The notes: generated by a model from the sequence alone, not told the origin. A stretch of 20,136 nucleotides of DNA from Haplomitrium mnioides (GCA_049999725.1 JBNGIS010028926.1:1-20136), one strand, 5' to 3'. Shown: positions 9,472 through 19,285, counted from the stretch's first letter. Made by a program: numbers and translations.

Positions 9472-12400
9472 CTGATGTTTGCTTCCTTAGATGGATCGCA
9501 ATGAATAAGAGCATACATGAGCTTTTGATCTGCCTGCAGAGGGTTTATTTACAAGATCATCTGCCAAATACATTACATACGTTTTCCCAAACAACATCAT
9601 ACAGAAAGAACCTACAATCCCAAGAAAGGGAAATCAATTTAAATTACAAAGTGATAAAACATTGAAAAGGCATGAAAGAGTTCATGTTTACCAAGACAAA
9701 ATTGTCATTGAAGACTTCCAACCGCCCAGTATAGTACATGTATGTCACCTGTTCAGTAAAGTAACTTAGGACCATACACTCTTCTCACAAAACTTGTATC
9801 TGCAACTATAATGAAAGGGTTGGTATGATCCTATCACAGATATTTCACTACTGATATAGCAAAAGCCCTAAGTTACCTTATCTCTAGTTGGAAATTCTTC
9901 AAAATCAAAAACACGAGCAGTTTCTATGCTTCTTATGACACTTCTGCACAGATGCACAGTTCCTAGCTGCAAGCATAAAGCATGACCCACTTCAGTACAT
10001 ACTTAGTCAAGCACGAAACTACAGCTAAGAAGGAATGCTGTATTTTTTCATAACCTTTACAAAGGCTTGGTGATTCATAGAACATGTCAAGCTGAAGATT
10101 TAAAAAGGCTTCCACACCTTAAAGTAAACTTTGAATAATTGGCATGTTACATAGAGTGCTCCAACCCTTTTGGGCCCCTTTCCCTGAATACAAACACCAA
10201 CCAATGACTTCCTGTGCTTTTGTTTTGACAAATCTCTATGATTACATATGTACCAAGTCTAAAGATCTTTAGCTCGCTTTGAGAATTTACCAGAGCTATT
10301 AGTTATGAAGTCGTGGAGAGCAAAACTAACCACAACAACACTTAAATGGAAGCTGCAATAGTGTAGGAAAAACCTACACATATCACAACTGTGCACGCAT
10401 AGAGTGCAGCCTTGACTCTGTGGTGTCAGACACAAAGCTTCAGACTGAATATTCAGCCTCATCATGTGTAGCAGTGACAAGCTGCCACAACTTCCTGCTG
10501 GTTTTGTCAGTTCCCGACAGCAGGTCCTGATCAATCGTCGTACTGCCACTTTCCGGAAGTAACGGGAAAACTCAGTCATGATGATGCCTAGCACTCCACC
10601 AAGAATCCAACTAATCAAAAATCTGTCAACTCTCAAGCATCAGCTTGCGACATCATTCATTTCACTTTAGTTTGATCTTGTGAAGCAAACATCCAAGAGC
10701 ATAACTCCCAGAGAGGTCTGCTGAAAGGTTAGTGATTGGGGCCTTCTGCACCCTGAACATAGCACATGAAGCACATCACTGGTGACTACTTGGATGCAGA
10801 ACATCCGCTAAAGTCACTGAATATATTAGTTATGAAGTTGTGGAGAGCAAAACTAACCACAACAACACTTAAATGGAAGCTGCAATAGTCTAGGAAAAAC
10901 CTACACATATCACAACTGTGCACGCATAGAGTGCAGCCTTGACTCTGTGGTGTCAGACACAAAGCTTCAGACTATTCAGCCTCATCATGTGTAGCAGTGA
11001 CAAGCTGCCACAACTTCCTGCTGGTTTTGTCAGTTCCCGACAGCAGGTCCTGATCAATCGACGTACTGAGTTTCTGCCACTTTCTGGAAGTAACGGGAAA
11101 ACTCAGTCATGATGATGCCTAGCACTCCACCAAGAATCTCCAGAGCTATTGAACAGTCAACTCAGAAAAGAAGGAATGCAAGGGGAACAACGCAGAGCCC
11201 ATTTCTCTTTCAATTCAATTTTCAATATACTACTTAGGTGGAGTTATAACAGTAGCAGAACAAAGAAATCATACCGCAAGGGCACCAAACACCTTCATCA
11301 GAAAAGATCCTGCACTCTTTAACTTGTCTGGCACCTTCCCAATACTGGCCATCTCTCGATCTGCCTGGACATGACAAGTCATGCTAGCCCCCTCAGCAAC
11401 ATGTCACTGCTACTTCACACAAATCTGAGCTCCACCTCAGATGTAAAACAGCTATGTCAATGACCAGGTACAAGTCAGGGAAGCTGGTCCCCAAATGCGA
11501 TTTACAAGCTACAAAGGAACTTTTCATGACCAGAAACCCCAAGGATAGAACACATGCTTTTTGTAGACAAGTCAACACGGTCCACCTGACTATGATCATC
11601 AAAGAACCTCTGCTGAAATAATCTACTCAATACACCCAAAATCCACACTTGACTGATTGCTATTATGGTAATGAGATTAGAGGCTAGAAATTAGAGTTTA
11701 CAGTAAGGGCACATTGCTCTACTGGTGAGCTCTAGTTACACTACTCTTTGTTTACTACTTTTAGTTCTACCTCTTATAGGCTAGAACTAAATACCAAATA
11801 TTCCCAGTTCCTGCTCCCTTTGGACCGGGGCTTACACTAACTTCATTTCTCAGTAAATGGACTATAATCTCACAATATAAGAATTTTCCAGTGGAGCTCC
11901 TGAACAGCACTTGCATCGCAGTTGAGCAAGCTCTCAGGCCCGTAAAAATTTCACGTCAAAGAGAACCCACCAACTGGGCAATCGTCCGCAGCTCGAACAC
12001 CAAAGTATGTAGAGCTTTCATGGCCCAGGCGGATTCCCAATTTCGGAACTCTTGCAGGAAAGAGCTGTGGTAACTTTAAGCAAACTAACAAGACAGTCAG
12101 GAATGTAAAAGAAACCAAAATAGATTAAAGAGCCATTGAAATTTGCAAGTAGCAGAACTGTTGACGAAATAACATTTTCGAAGGATACTTGGCCGATTTT
12201 TCCAGAGCACCAAAAGCATCCACAAAGCGCCGTTGAGAATATGACTGCATGCAGCGCATATGCTGAAAGAGCATGTCGCCTAACGGCGCGTGTTTGTCCA
12301 CCATCTTCCCAAAGCGGCTAGCATCCTGTCGCAGAATTATCCAATGAAGAGACAGTGAGGAAAAGCACATGACACGCACCAAATACCCTGGAAAGAAAAA

Positions 12401-12616
12401 TTTCACAAACTGAGCGCCTACAACAACCCAGAAACAATTTCAACTTCTGAGTACCTTCACACCTTCAAGACCGCTGGCGACAGGATCCCGGAATGGTGAG
12501 GAAGAGATGGCTAACAGTTGAGCTAATGCTGCCCCGTTCTGCAAGTTCAGAGCGTCTATGAAGCGATTCACGTAATCCTGCAATCTCTTGTGACCCTCCA
12601 GACTACCATACGCCAT
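9472..12616 (-). CDS. EER5: TREX-2 subunit EER5/THP1 (PCID2 family), exons 1-8, 3' end outside the window
   Basis: Minus-strand gene. Coding exons in order: 12616-12455, 12325-12189, 12064-11971, 11364-11275, 10183-10118, 9966-9877, 9748-9692 and 9533-9472. Every intron is GT-AG and every junction keeps phase, giving residues 1-252 plus two bases of the next codon. It matches plant EER5/THP1 along its length: MAYGSLEGHKRLQDYVNRF at the start, QEFRNWESAW at 104-113, KLKSAGSFLMKVFGALA at 145-161, GKGPKRVGALYVTCQLFK at 162-179, HLCRSVIRSIETAR at 188-201 and VTYMYYTGRLEVFN at 214-227. In yeast and plants the THP1/EER5 protein joins SAC3 in the TREX-2 mRNA-export complex at the nuclear pore. Arabidopsis EER5 (about 413 residues as I recall) was named for an ethylene-response phenotype. 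The C-terminal half with most of the PCI domain is not here. If intron 3 is retained, it gives a stop within a few codons. Confidence 0.93.
10297..10607 (+). repeat. LINE 3'-UTR-like repeat, copy 1
   Basis: It is nearly identical to 10824-11138 and clearly related to 16617-16880 (shared blocks TGGAAGCTGCAATAG, AAAACCTACACAT, CAAGAATCCAA). A shorter stretch, 14750-14800, matches in reverse complement and is joined there to LINE ORF2, which identifies the family. It has no hairpin or TTCAA tail of its own. Confidence 0.85.
10824..11138 (+). repeat. LINE 3'-UTR-like repeat, copy 2
   Basis: Same orientation as copy 1. Differences seen: four substitutions, a 4-bp gap (GAAT missing after CAGACT) and an extra 8 bp near 11068, so about 98-99% identical outside the indels. 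The 11-bp direct repeat CCAGAGCTATT lies at 10290-10300 and 11140-11150, flanking the pair, and could be the target-site duplication of one compound insertion. Confidence 0.85.
11365..11970 (-). other. EER5 intron 3, no other feature seen
   Basis: Donor GTGGGT and acceptor GTCCAG. I see no transposon signature or exon inside it. Confidence 0.75.
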
Positions 12617-12757
12617 CGTCCTCTCCGACTTCTCCGACTTAACTCCTCATTAGGTTACTTGTCTACGAGCGCAATGTCTAACCTTACACCCATTTCAAGT
12701 TCTGTTGGAGGTTCGGCGTAGCGGGCCGCCGGAAGCAACTCCACTCTGGCTGTAGCG
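12617..12757. promoter_or_regulatory. Head-to-head spacer, probable bidirectional promoter
   Basis: Only 141 bp separate the start codons of the divergent EER5-like and SDR genes, so both 5' UTRs and core promoters must fit here or overlap the opposite gene. No TATA box is visible. The sequence is GC-richer near the SDR side (GCGGGCCGCCGG at 12721-12732) and has a duplicated CTCCGACTT near 12622-12640. TATA-less bidirectional promoters are common for housekeeping gene pairs; shared control here is inferred. Confidence 0.6.
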
Positions 12758-13813
12758 ATGGGCGGCCGTATTGTTGCAGCTCGCATGTTTCTGTGGACGG
12801 GTCGTTCGGCCAACAAGTCGAGAAAATATGGAAGCTTGTCCGACACTTCAATCCACAGAAGGAAACTAAGCGGTAAAATTGCACTTATAACAGGGGCTGG
12901 AAGTGGGATAGGGCAGCAAGCAGCCTTGTTGTTTGCTAATGAAGGAGCTTCCGTTGTGGTGGCTGATGTCAACATTTCATCGGCTGCCCGCACTGTTGAT
13001 GCCGTGAAGGTAGTTCATTCCATTTCTTAGAAAGTTACTTGAGTCATGGTCTTGTTGATGAATCTTAGATCGAAACCTGTGAATGCGTTTTCGGTATTTC
13101 CAGCAGACCCGTTTGTTGCTGCCTGATGAGATGCATTGGCAGGACATCACCTGTGCGTCATTTCATAAAGTAGTGGTTTGGATTGTTAGGAATTCGGTGG
13201 AAAAGCGATTCCTGTCGGTGGAAATGTTTCTTTGGCAAGTGACGTTGAAGCAATGGTAGCAGAGGCCGAGAACGCGTACGGAGGATTGCATATACTCTTC
13301 AACAACGCAGGAATCATGGATAGTAAGGATGATGATGCAACTAATACCCCTGACGAGGTCATTGATAGGACATTGAATGTAAATGTGAAAGGAGTAATTT
13401 ATGGATGTAGATATGGGATTCCTGCTATCTTGAGATCTGGGGGAGGTTCTATAGTTAATACTGCTTCATTTGTAGCGCTGATGGGGGCTGCAACTCCTCA
13501 AGTGGCCTACACTGCTAGCAAAGGGGCTGTTTTAGCTCTTACTCGTGAGTTAGCTGTGGTGCATGCTAGGCAAGGCATAAGAATAAACGCCCTTTGTCCT
13601 GGTCCACTGCAAACTGAACTCCTAATGAAGTTTCTAGATACCGAGGAGAAAAAGCAGAGGCGTTTAGTGCACATTCCTATGGGACGTTTTGGAGATGCAC
13701 TGGAAATGGCGAAAGCAGCTTTGTTTCTTGCCTCAGACGACAGCTCGTTCATGACAGGATCCAGTTTGGTAGTTGACGGAGGGATAACTTCTGCTTACGT
13801 TACCCCTCATTGA
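12758..13813 (+). CDS. Classical short-chain dehydrogenase/reductase (SDR), two exons
   Basis: Exon 1 is 12758-13009 and exon 2 is 13190-13813, joined in phase 0 by a 180-bp GT-AG intron, giving 291 residues. The Rossmann motif TGAGSGIG is at 45-52, and D70 at the end of the second beta strand suggests NAD(H) rather than NADP(H). NNAG is at 122-125. The catalytic tetrad is N149, S177, Y191, K195, with YTASK at 191-195. PG and DGG near the C-terminus (about 257-285) fit the family. The first 36 residues precede the fold, are rich in Arg/Lys and poor in acids, and could be an organelle targeting peptide. An in-frame TAG at 12719-12721 supports the ATG at 12758. The substrate cannot be told; ABA2-like and other SDR110C-type enzymes are the nearest plant group by motif. 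Confidence 0.93.
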
Positions 13814-14383
13814 TGCGGTCATGTACTTAATACACGTCGTCAAGAAATCATGTTGCCCAAGTTGTCAGTCGTCTCCTTTGCTATTTTGCTCAGAACAAGA
13901 AGATACTAATCCCCAGAACCAAAATGGTTCTCCTTGGTCACAACTTTGATGCTGCTTCAACAATGATGTTCATCTTGATGTGGCCTCTACATGGTGTAGG
14001 AACAAATCTCTCCAGCTTTTCTAAGCTGGCACATTGCTCTGCATGGAGGGAGACTCAGGGGTTTGAATCTGTTATCCATCTCTGAAGTCATCTGTAACTG
14101 TAGGTGGCAAGGAGATGAGTTTGCTGTTCTATCTCTCTGGAAAGGAGATTGCTGGGCAGTAAAAGAGAAGGTGGCTATGCAACATTGGTGAAGTAAACCA
14201 TTATCCATAAACACAAGTTGCAACATTGTGCACCCTTATGAGATAATGTGATGTGAAGTACAGTCATTGGCAAGCTAGTTGAAGTTTTATCCCTGGTATA
14301 TGACATGGGAATGGATTTTGAAGTTGTTTTGACTGAAAAAAAGGTGATATTAGGTTCACTGTGTTGAAATTTCTAGTTCTCTC
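13814..14383 (+). other. SDR 3' UTR and downstream spacer, no gene seen
   Basis: No frame with recognisable similarity. The SDR 3' UTR must start here, but no clear AATAAA was found nearby. The right end (14384-14400) begins the flank shared in inverted orientation with 17170-17187. Confidence 0.5.
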
Positions 14384-16440
14384 TTCTCAAATGATGAGGC
14401 ATGCAGATCCTTTCTAAGAAGAATTGGATTGAATTGAATTGAGTTTAGTCCCAAATCGGCCCAAGGGCAACAGGGACTGAGTACAACGTGCACCAAGGTG
14501 CAGCAAGAGTAACGATTGTACACCAAAGAGCCAACAAAATAAGATAGCTGGAAGTATCCCAGCCAAACAGGAGTATGCTCAAACTGTAGCTCTAACTCAA
14601 ACTGAAATAGTAACCAGCTACATCTGTAGATGCAGATAGCCATCAAGTGCCTTAAGCTGATGTACGTGGCTAGGAGTGTAGTCGTTGAACTGTAGCACTC
14701 TGTGTGTTGTGCAGTTGAGATGTGTGTTGGTTTTTCCTGGACTATTGCAGCTTCCATTTTTTATTTTTTTGTGGTTAGTTTTACACTCCACAACTTCATA
14801 GCTATACAGTAGAAGTTCCCGGAAGTAGTGAGCCAGCCAGTGTTGGTCAAGATGGCTGTGGAATGTTTGAACTGTACAAGGACTGTCAGTTAAAAGGCTG
14901 TAGAATTGCCCCCGAATCATATAATACTGTGGGCAAGTGGAGATGACACGATGTTTGTACTCAGGGACTCGTAGATCACATTGTAGACAGACCAATTTCT
15001 CTGTGATCACCTTGTTTTTGACCTTGAGCCACTTGGTTGTTTCACGGCATAGATGGTGGCAGCAAGTCCTCAATCGAGCAAGGATGAATTTGAGCCGGAG
15101 AGACATGCTGCTAACAAGGTATCATTGTGTCTGTTGGGAGGGAGCCGGGTTAGCCAGTGAGGTGTGTTTGACAGTCCTTGATGCTGTTCTGTAGGACTGC
15201 CATAGGGCCTTGAAGTAATGAAATGAGAGATGGTCCATCAGGTTACTGCCTGATCAAGATGGGAGATCTTCAATGTTTAGGCCACATCGTTCCAGCCATT
15301 TCTTGCATTTGTTATACCAATTTGTAGGATCCTCAACTGCTGTTGTCTAGAGGCTTCCAGAGCCATTGTTGGGTCTGCGATGTGTCCTGGAGTGACTGAA
15401 GGTAATCCTCTAGTTCTGGAAACAGTAGCTATTAAAGTGTAAACTGCTTGTTGTTCCAAACCTGTGAGTATAGCATGACGAGCCCAAGTTACGGCAGCTC
15501 CAGATGACGGTGAAATAGGGGTATTTAGAGGAGGAATTCCCCTAGGATCTGAAACGGAAATACCTTTTGGGGGCAGGATAGCTCCGAACTCAACTGTAGG
15601 TGCCAAAGGGGGATATGGCATATGCCTCAATGAGTAAGATGCCAATTCTCAGCCAGAATATGAAGAGGAGTGGTTTTTCGAACAATGGCAAATCTGGTGA
15701 GGAATTGTTAGAGTAGTTTCTTGCCATGTTTCAGCCACATTGCGAGGGTTAGAGCTGGTCCCCAAATCTCTGCACCGTTAATAGCTGTAGGAATGACAAA
15801 TGCATGGAAGAGATAGATCCTGATTGGAATGTTCCAGTTGTCTTGCTCCTGGCACCATCTTTTGATGCTAAAGAGGCTTACTAATCCTGCTGTAAGTCTT
15901 CAATCAGCTCCAAAGCTGCGTTATTCGTGTTGGGCAGTTGTGTGTAGTCCATTATTGGTCTTCATGGCTATAAAATTAGCTCCAAAGCTCCAGCCTCGTT
16001 GAGTATGAAGAGGATTGCCCAGGTAGAGGTACTGATCTGCGACTTCAATGGTGTTCTGTTTGAATGAAAAGGTTTTCCTCCTCACCCTTGTGAGCCATTT
16101 ACCAAAGACCAGGACTTTGGTCTTTTTCAGGTTTACCATTATGCCAGATTGGCTACAAAATTTATCTATAGCCAGAAGTTGTTGTAGTAGCCCAGAGCTG
16201 TTGTAGGACATCAGGACTATGCTGTCAGCATACAAGAGTATGGATATGGCCAATGCTAAGAGTCTGGGAGCAGGGGATCCTATGTTGGACAAAAACTCCT
16301 CCAGTTTATCAATAAAGAGATAATGTACCACAGACTGGCCTATCCTTTGCTGCCTCTGCATATAAAATGTTCTGATCTTTGCCATTGTGCATTCTCATTG
16401 CAGATGTGGAGTTCCTGGGTGCTGCAGAAATGCAGAAGTT
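14384..16440 (-). mobile_element. Second LINE family, minus-strand copy with ORF2 remnants and 3' tail
   Basis: Minus strand, from about 16440 (5' side) to about 14424. A degraded block before FIDKLEEF corresponds to the RQGCPLSP region. Next come LLYADSIVLMS (about 16215-16240, catalytic YADD changed to YADS), GIMVNLKKTKVLVFG and a block reading NGAEIWGPALTLAMWLKHG (about 15715-15780). After an interruption by cox3 [22 protein letters not shown] (about 15270-15335) and a C-terminal CLQC...H...C finger (about 14950-15000) follow. The 3' end has hairpin AGTCCC 14447-14452 with GGGACT 14473-14478 and a (TTCAA)n tail. Multiple stops make it dead. The RT type is RTE/jockey-like rather than L1; exact clade unsure. 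Confidence 0.82.
15418..15612 (-). pseudogene. cox3: NUMT: internal fragment of mitochondrial cox3
   Basis: The minus strand encodes [18 protein letters not shown], then [14 protein letters not shown], then [14 protein letters not shown] and [11 protein letters not shown]. This is the conserved middle of cytochrome c oxidase subunit III. Several differences are exactly those expected when C-to-U editing has not occurred: Ser for Leu (TCA), Pro for Phe (CCT), Pro for Leu twice, and Ser for Phe at the end (TCC). The fragment therefore came from mitochondrial DNA, not from edited mRNA. Other changes (Arg for Trp as AGG, Arg for His as CGT, Leu for Trp) look like post-transfer mutation. Both flanks are LINE sequence, so it lies inside the minus-strand LINE. 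A 122-codon open frame (15277-15645) spans it only by chance. Confidence 0.85.
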
Positions 16441-16609
16441 TGTTGTGGTGCTTGAGGATCAAGTCCTTAGGACCAGTGAACTATTTTAGTAGCAGAATGT
16501 TCCGACCTCTTGTTGGGTGAAAAGGAAGAAACCCACCACAATCCATCTCAGGGAGATAGTATTATTGCTGGACTGTCCATGCCTCTCTGGAAAGTTGTGC
16601 ACAGGCAAT

Positions 16610-17187
16610 ATAGGATATAGCCATGAAGATGTGGAGAGTAAGATGAACCACACAAACAAATGATTGCAACCAAATGGAAGCTGCAATAGGCTAGTAAAAA
16701 CCTACACATTTCACAGCTACTGTATAATGCAGTTTCATATGTCACAGTTTCAGACTAGTCAGCCTCATGCCAAGCCTTGACAGCTCCTTTGCTGGTTTCA
16801 TCAGCAGCTTCTGACATCAGGTCCAGATGAAGCAAACTGGCCATGATGTTGCTTAGCAGCACTACAGCAAGAATCCAAACAGTTCGTTTTTGAGGAACTT
16901 CTATACCTACTCACGTAGATCAGTAGCCACTTGACGACGATCTGCACTTACAGATGTAGTTGGTTATTATTTCAGTTTGAGTTAGAGCTAAAGTTTGAGC
17001 ACTGGATGGTTGGGATACTTCTAGGCATCATTTTTGATTGGCTCATTGGTATTTGGTCTTTATTTTTTTTTGTTGCTCTTGCTACCAGACCTTGGTGTGC
17101 AATGCACACAGTCCTTGTTTTTGCCCGCATGCTGGTTTGGGACTTAATTCAGTCCTCTTGCATTTAGAGCTCATCATTTGAGAAGAG
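16610..17187 (+). mobile_element. Second LINE family, plus-strand 3' UTR copy
   Basis: 16617-16880 matches the repeats at 10297-10607 and 10824-11138. 16925-17187 matches, in reverse complement, 14384-14640 of the neighbouring LINE (shared CTACAGATGTAG-type block and TTATTTCAGTTTGAGTTAGAGCTA). A weaker hairpin, AGTCC (17110-17114) with GGACT (17140-17144), keeps the same position as in the other copies. No ORF2 is attached, so this is a 5'-truncated copy. Confidence 0.75.
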
Positions 17188-17739
17188 GGAACAAGGGACT
17201 TCAAGAACTAGAGCCAGGTTTCAGTCGGGAACCTAACGTCAGTTTGAGAGCAAGAGATTTCAAGAACCACAAGTCCCAGGCGAGCTCCAGGGCCATAAAG
17301 ACTGAGTACAAGAGTGATAGGGCCACAAAAACTGAAAGGACAAGATTGAAAGTGCATTTTTGTGCCAGATTGAGAGGGTGACAGAAAATTGATTGGAGAG
17401 GTTAGAAAAAATGCCAAAAAAGACTAGAAGTATAAACTCACCATTGGTGGTAAGGTGAGAAAAAAATAACAAGGGTTGGATAATCTAACTTCAGAAAAAG
17501 GGAAGAGAGAAGCATTGGTCAGGAAAGCCCCTAGCATGATCTTAACTACAACTGAATGCAAGTGAGCAACATTATGGATATCTTTGCCCTCTAGATAAAA
17601 CACCTTTAAATATTGAGCAACTATCTCTAATCACAAGGTTGCTAAATACTTGATGATATGTGAGGCAGCTCTTATCCATGAAAACATCTAAATTTCTGAA
17701 CTTTGAAGAGTAGAGCCTTGATTCTTGAATTTCAGCATC
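17188..17739. other. Unassigned spacer, no gene seen
   Basis: A 67-codon open frame starts at 17178 but has no recognisable motif and uneven composition. The first 40 bp or so resemble the flank beyond the minus-strand LINE tail near 14340-14384. Nothing else was identified. Confidence 0.4.
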
Positions 17740-17995
17740 AAGATGTAGTCAAGTAGGAGTGATTTACATATTCCTTCCTCATCCTGCAGCAAATTGCTGA
17801 GTGTAGTCAGTTAGGGATGATTTGCATGATTTACATTAGGGATGATTTGCATGATTTACATGTTCCTCTTGGTAGAGATGATTTGCATCTTCCTCCCTCA
17901 TATGGAAGGAAATTGCAGAATGTTGTTTGTTAGGGATGATTTGCATGACTTGCATCTTCCTTCCTCATCTTGCAGCAAATTGCCGCCGCTTGCTT
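17740..17995 (+). repeat. Irregular short tandem repeat (GATGATTTGCAT-based)
   Basis: The core GATGATTTGCAT recurs at about 17816, 17841, 17877 and 17935 with spacers of variable length, and TTCCTCCCTCAT / TTGCAGCAAATTGC blocks repeat between them. Units are about 25-60 bp. It leads directly into the longer array that follows. Confidence 0.75.
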
Positions 17996-19285
17996 CATCT
18001 TTGTTGGCAGGTCTTTACTAACTGTGGGGAGATAAATCCTCATAAATCTAAGATGTTGTTTCTTGAGAGTTTTTTTGGATTTCAAGAGAGCTTTCTTGCT
18101 TTATCTTTTTGACCTTTGTTGGCAAGTCTTTACTAATTGTTGGGGATCCACATAAATCTAAGATAAGTCACTTTTTTGGATATTTTTTTGGGAGCTTTTT
18201 TGGATTTCAATAGAGCTTTCATGCTTCATCTTTTTGATCTTTGTTGGCAGGTCTTTACTAATTGTTAGGGATAAGTACTCATAAATCTAAGATGTTGTCT
18301 CTTGAGAGCTTTCTTGCTTTATCTTTATGATCTTTGTTGGGGATAAGTCCTCATAAATTTAAATCTAAGATGTTGTACATTGAAAGCTTTTTTAGATTTT
18401 AAGAGAGCTTGCAAGCTTCATCTTTTTGATCTTTGTTGGTAGGTGTTTACTATTTGTTGGAGATTAGTACTCATAAATCTAAGATATTGTCATTTGAAAG
18501 CTTTTTTGGATTTCAAGACAGCTTGTATGGATCATCTTTTTGGTTTGATAGGAAGGTTTTTACTATTTGTTGGGGATAAGTCTTCATAAATCTAGGATGT
18601 GGTACTTTGAATTTGAATTCCAAGAGAGCTTGCCTGCCTCTTCTTTAGATCTTTGTTGGAGATAAGTACTCATTAATCTAAGATATTGTCATTTGAGAGC
18701 TTTTTTGGATTCCAAGACAGCTTGTTTGGATCTTTCTGGTTTGATCGAAAAGTTATACTATTTGTTGGGGATAAGTCTTTATAAATCTAAGATTGGTACT
18801 TTGAAAGTTTTTTTGAATTTCAAGAGAGCTTGCTTGCCTCTTCTTTAGATCTTTGTTGGTAGGTCTTTACTATTTGTTGGAGATAAGTACTCATAAATCT
18901 AAGATATTGTCATTTGAGAGCTTTTTGGATTTCAAGACAGCTTGTTTGGATTATCTTTTTGGTTTGACCGGAAGGTTTTTACTATTTGTTGGAGATAAGT
19001 CTTCATAAATCTAAGATGTTGTACTTTGAAAGTTTTTTTGAATTTCAAGAGAGTTTGCTTGCCTCTTCTTTAGATCTTTGTTGGTAGGTCTTAACTATTT
19101 GTTGGAGATAAGTGCTCATAAATCTAACATCTTGTTATTTGAGAGCTTTTTTGGATTTTAAAAGAGCTTGCTTGCTTCGTCTTTTTGATCTTTGTTGAGA
19201 TGTCTTTATTATTTGTTGGGGGATAGCTCGCAATAAATCTAAGATGATGTACTTTGAAGGCCTTTTTTGGATTTCAAGAGAGCTC
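17996..19285 (+). repeat. Tandem array of 110-120 bp units with dimer period near 222 bp
   Basis: The block CATAAATCTAAGAT or close variants recur at about 18041, 18151, 18280, 18352, 18472, 18584, 18671, 18781, 18892, 19003, 19117 and 19231. This gives about 12 units, mostly 110-120 bp, with two shortened ones (72 and 87 bp). From about 18470 two unit types alternate: one with TTGTCATTTGAGAGC and TTTCAAGACAGC, the other with GTACTTTGAAAG and CAAGAGAGCTTGC. The period becomes about 222 bp (18781 to 19003, 18892 to 19117). Each unit also contains GATCTTTGTTGG and TTTACTATTTGTTGG. No coding potential. Confidence 0.9.

Larger units (their letters stand above)
10184..11274 (-). other. EER5 intron 4, carrying two LINE-derived repeats
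   Basis: Donor GTATGA at 11274 and acceptor ATTCAG ending at 10184. At 1091 bp it is the longest complete intron of the gene in view. Most of it is the duplicated LINE 3' segment at 10297-11138, antisense to the gene. Confidence 0.85.

Noticed and set aside
10259-10636. Minus-strand 125-codon open frame
   Set aside because: It lies in the antisense of a LINE-derived repeat inside an EER5 intron, and the near-identical second copy breaks the frame with indels.
10608-10823. A minus-strand reading (GAEGP..., later LGVMLL / CLLHKIKLK) that resembled EER5 exon 5
   Set aside because: It needs a frameshift and contains a stop. A perfect in-phase exon 5 (GKGPKRVGALYVTCQLFK) was found at 10118-10183.
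12655-12993. Minus-strand 112-codon open frame opposite the SDR start
   Set aside because: It is a shadow of SDR exon 1 on the other strand with no recognisable motifs.
15277-15645. Open frame of 122 codons as an intact novel gene
   Set aside because: Its middle is a cox3 fragment and both ends are LINE sequence, so the frame is open by chance.
17178-17381. Basic 67-residue open frame
   Set aside because: No family resemblance, no splice or promoter context, and it overlaps the end of a LINE copy.
17740-19285. CRISPR-like array
   Set aside because: Repeats are long, diverged and contiguous, with no short identical repeats alternating with unique spacers; the genome is a plant nucleus.
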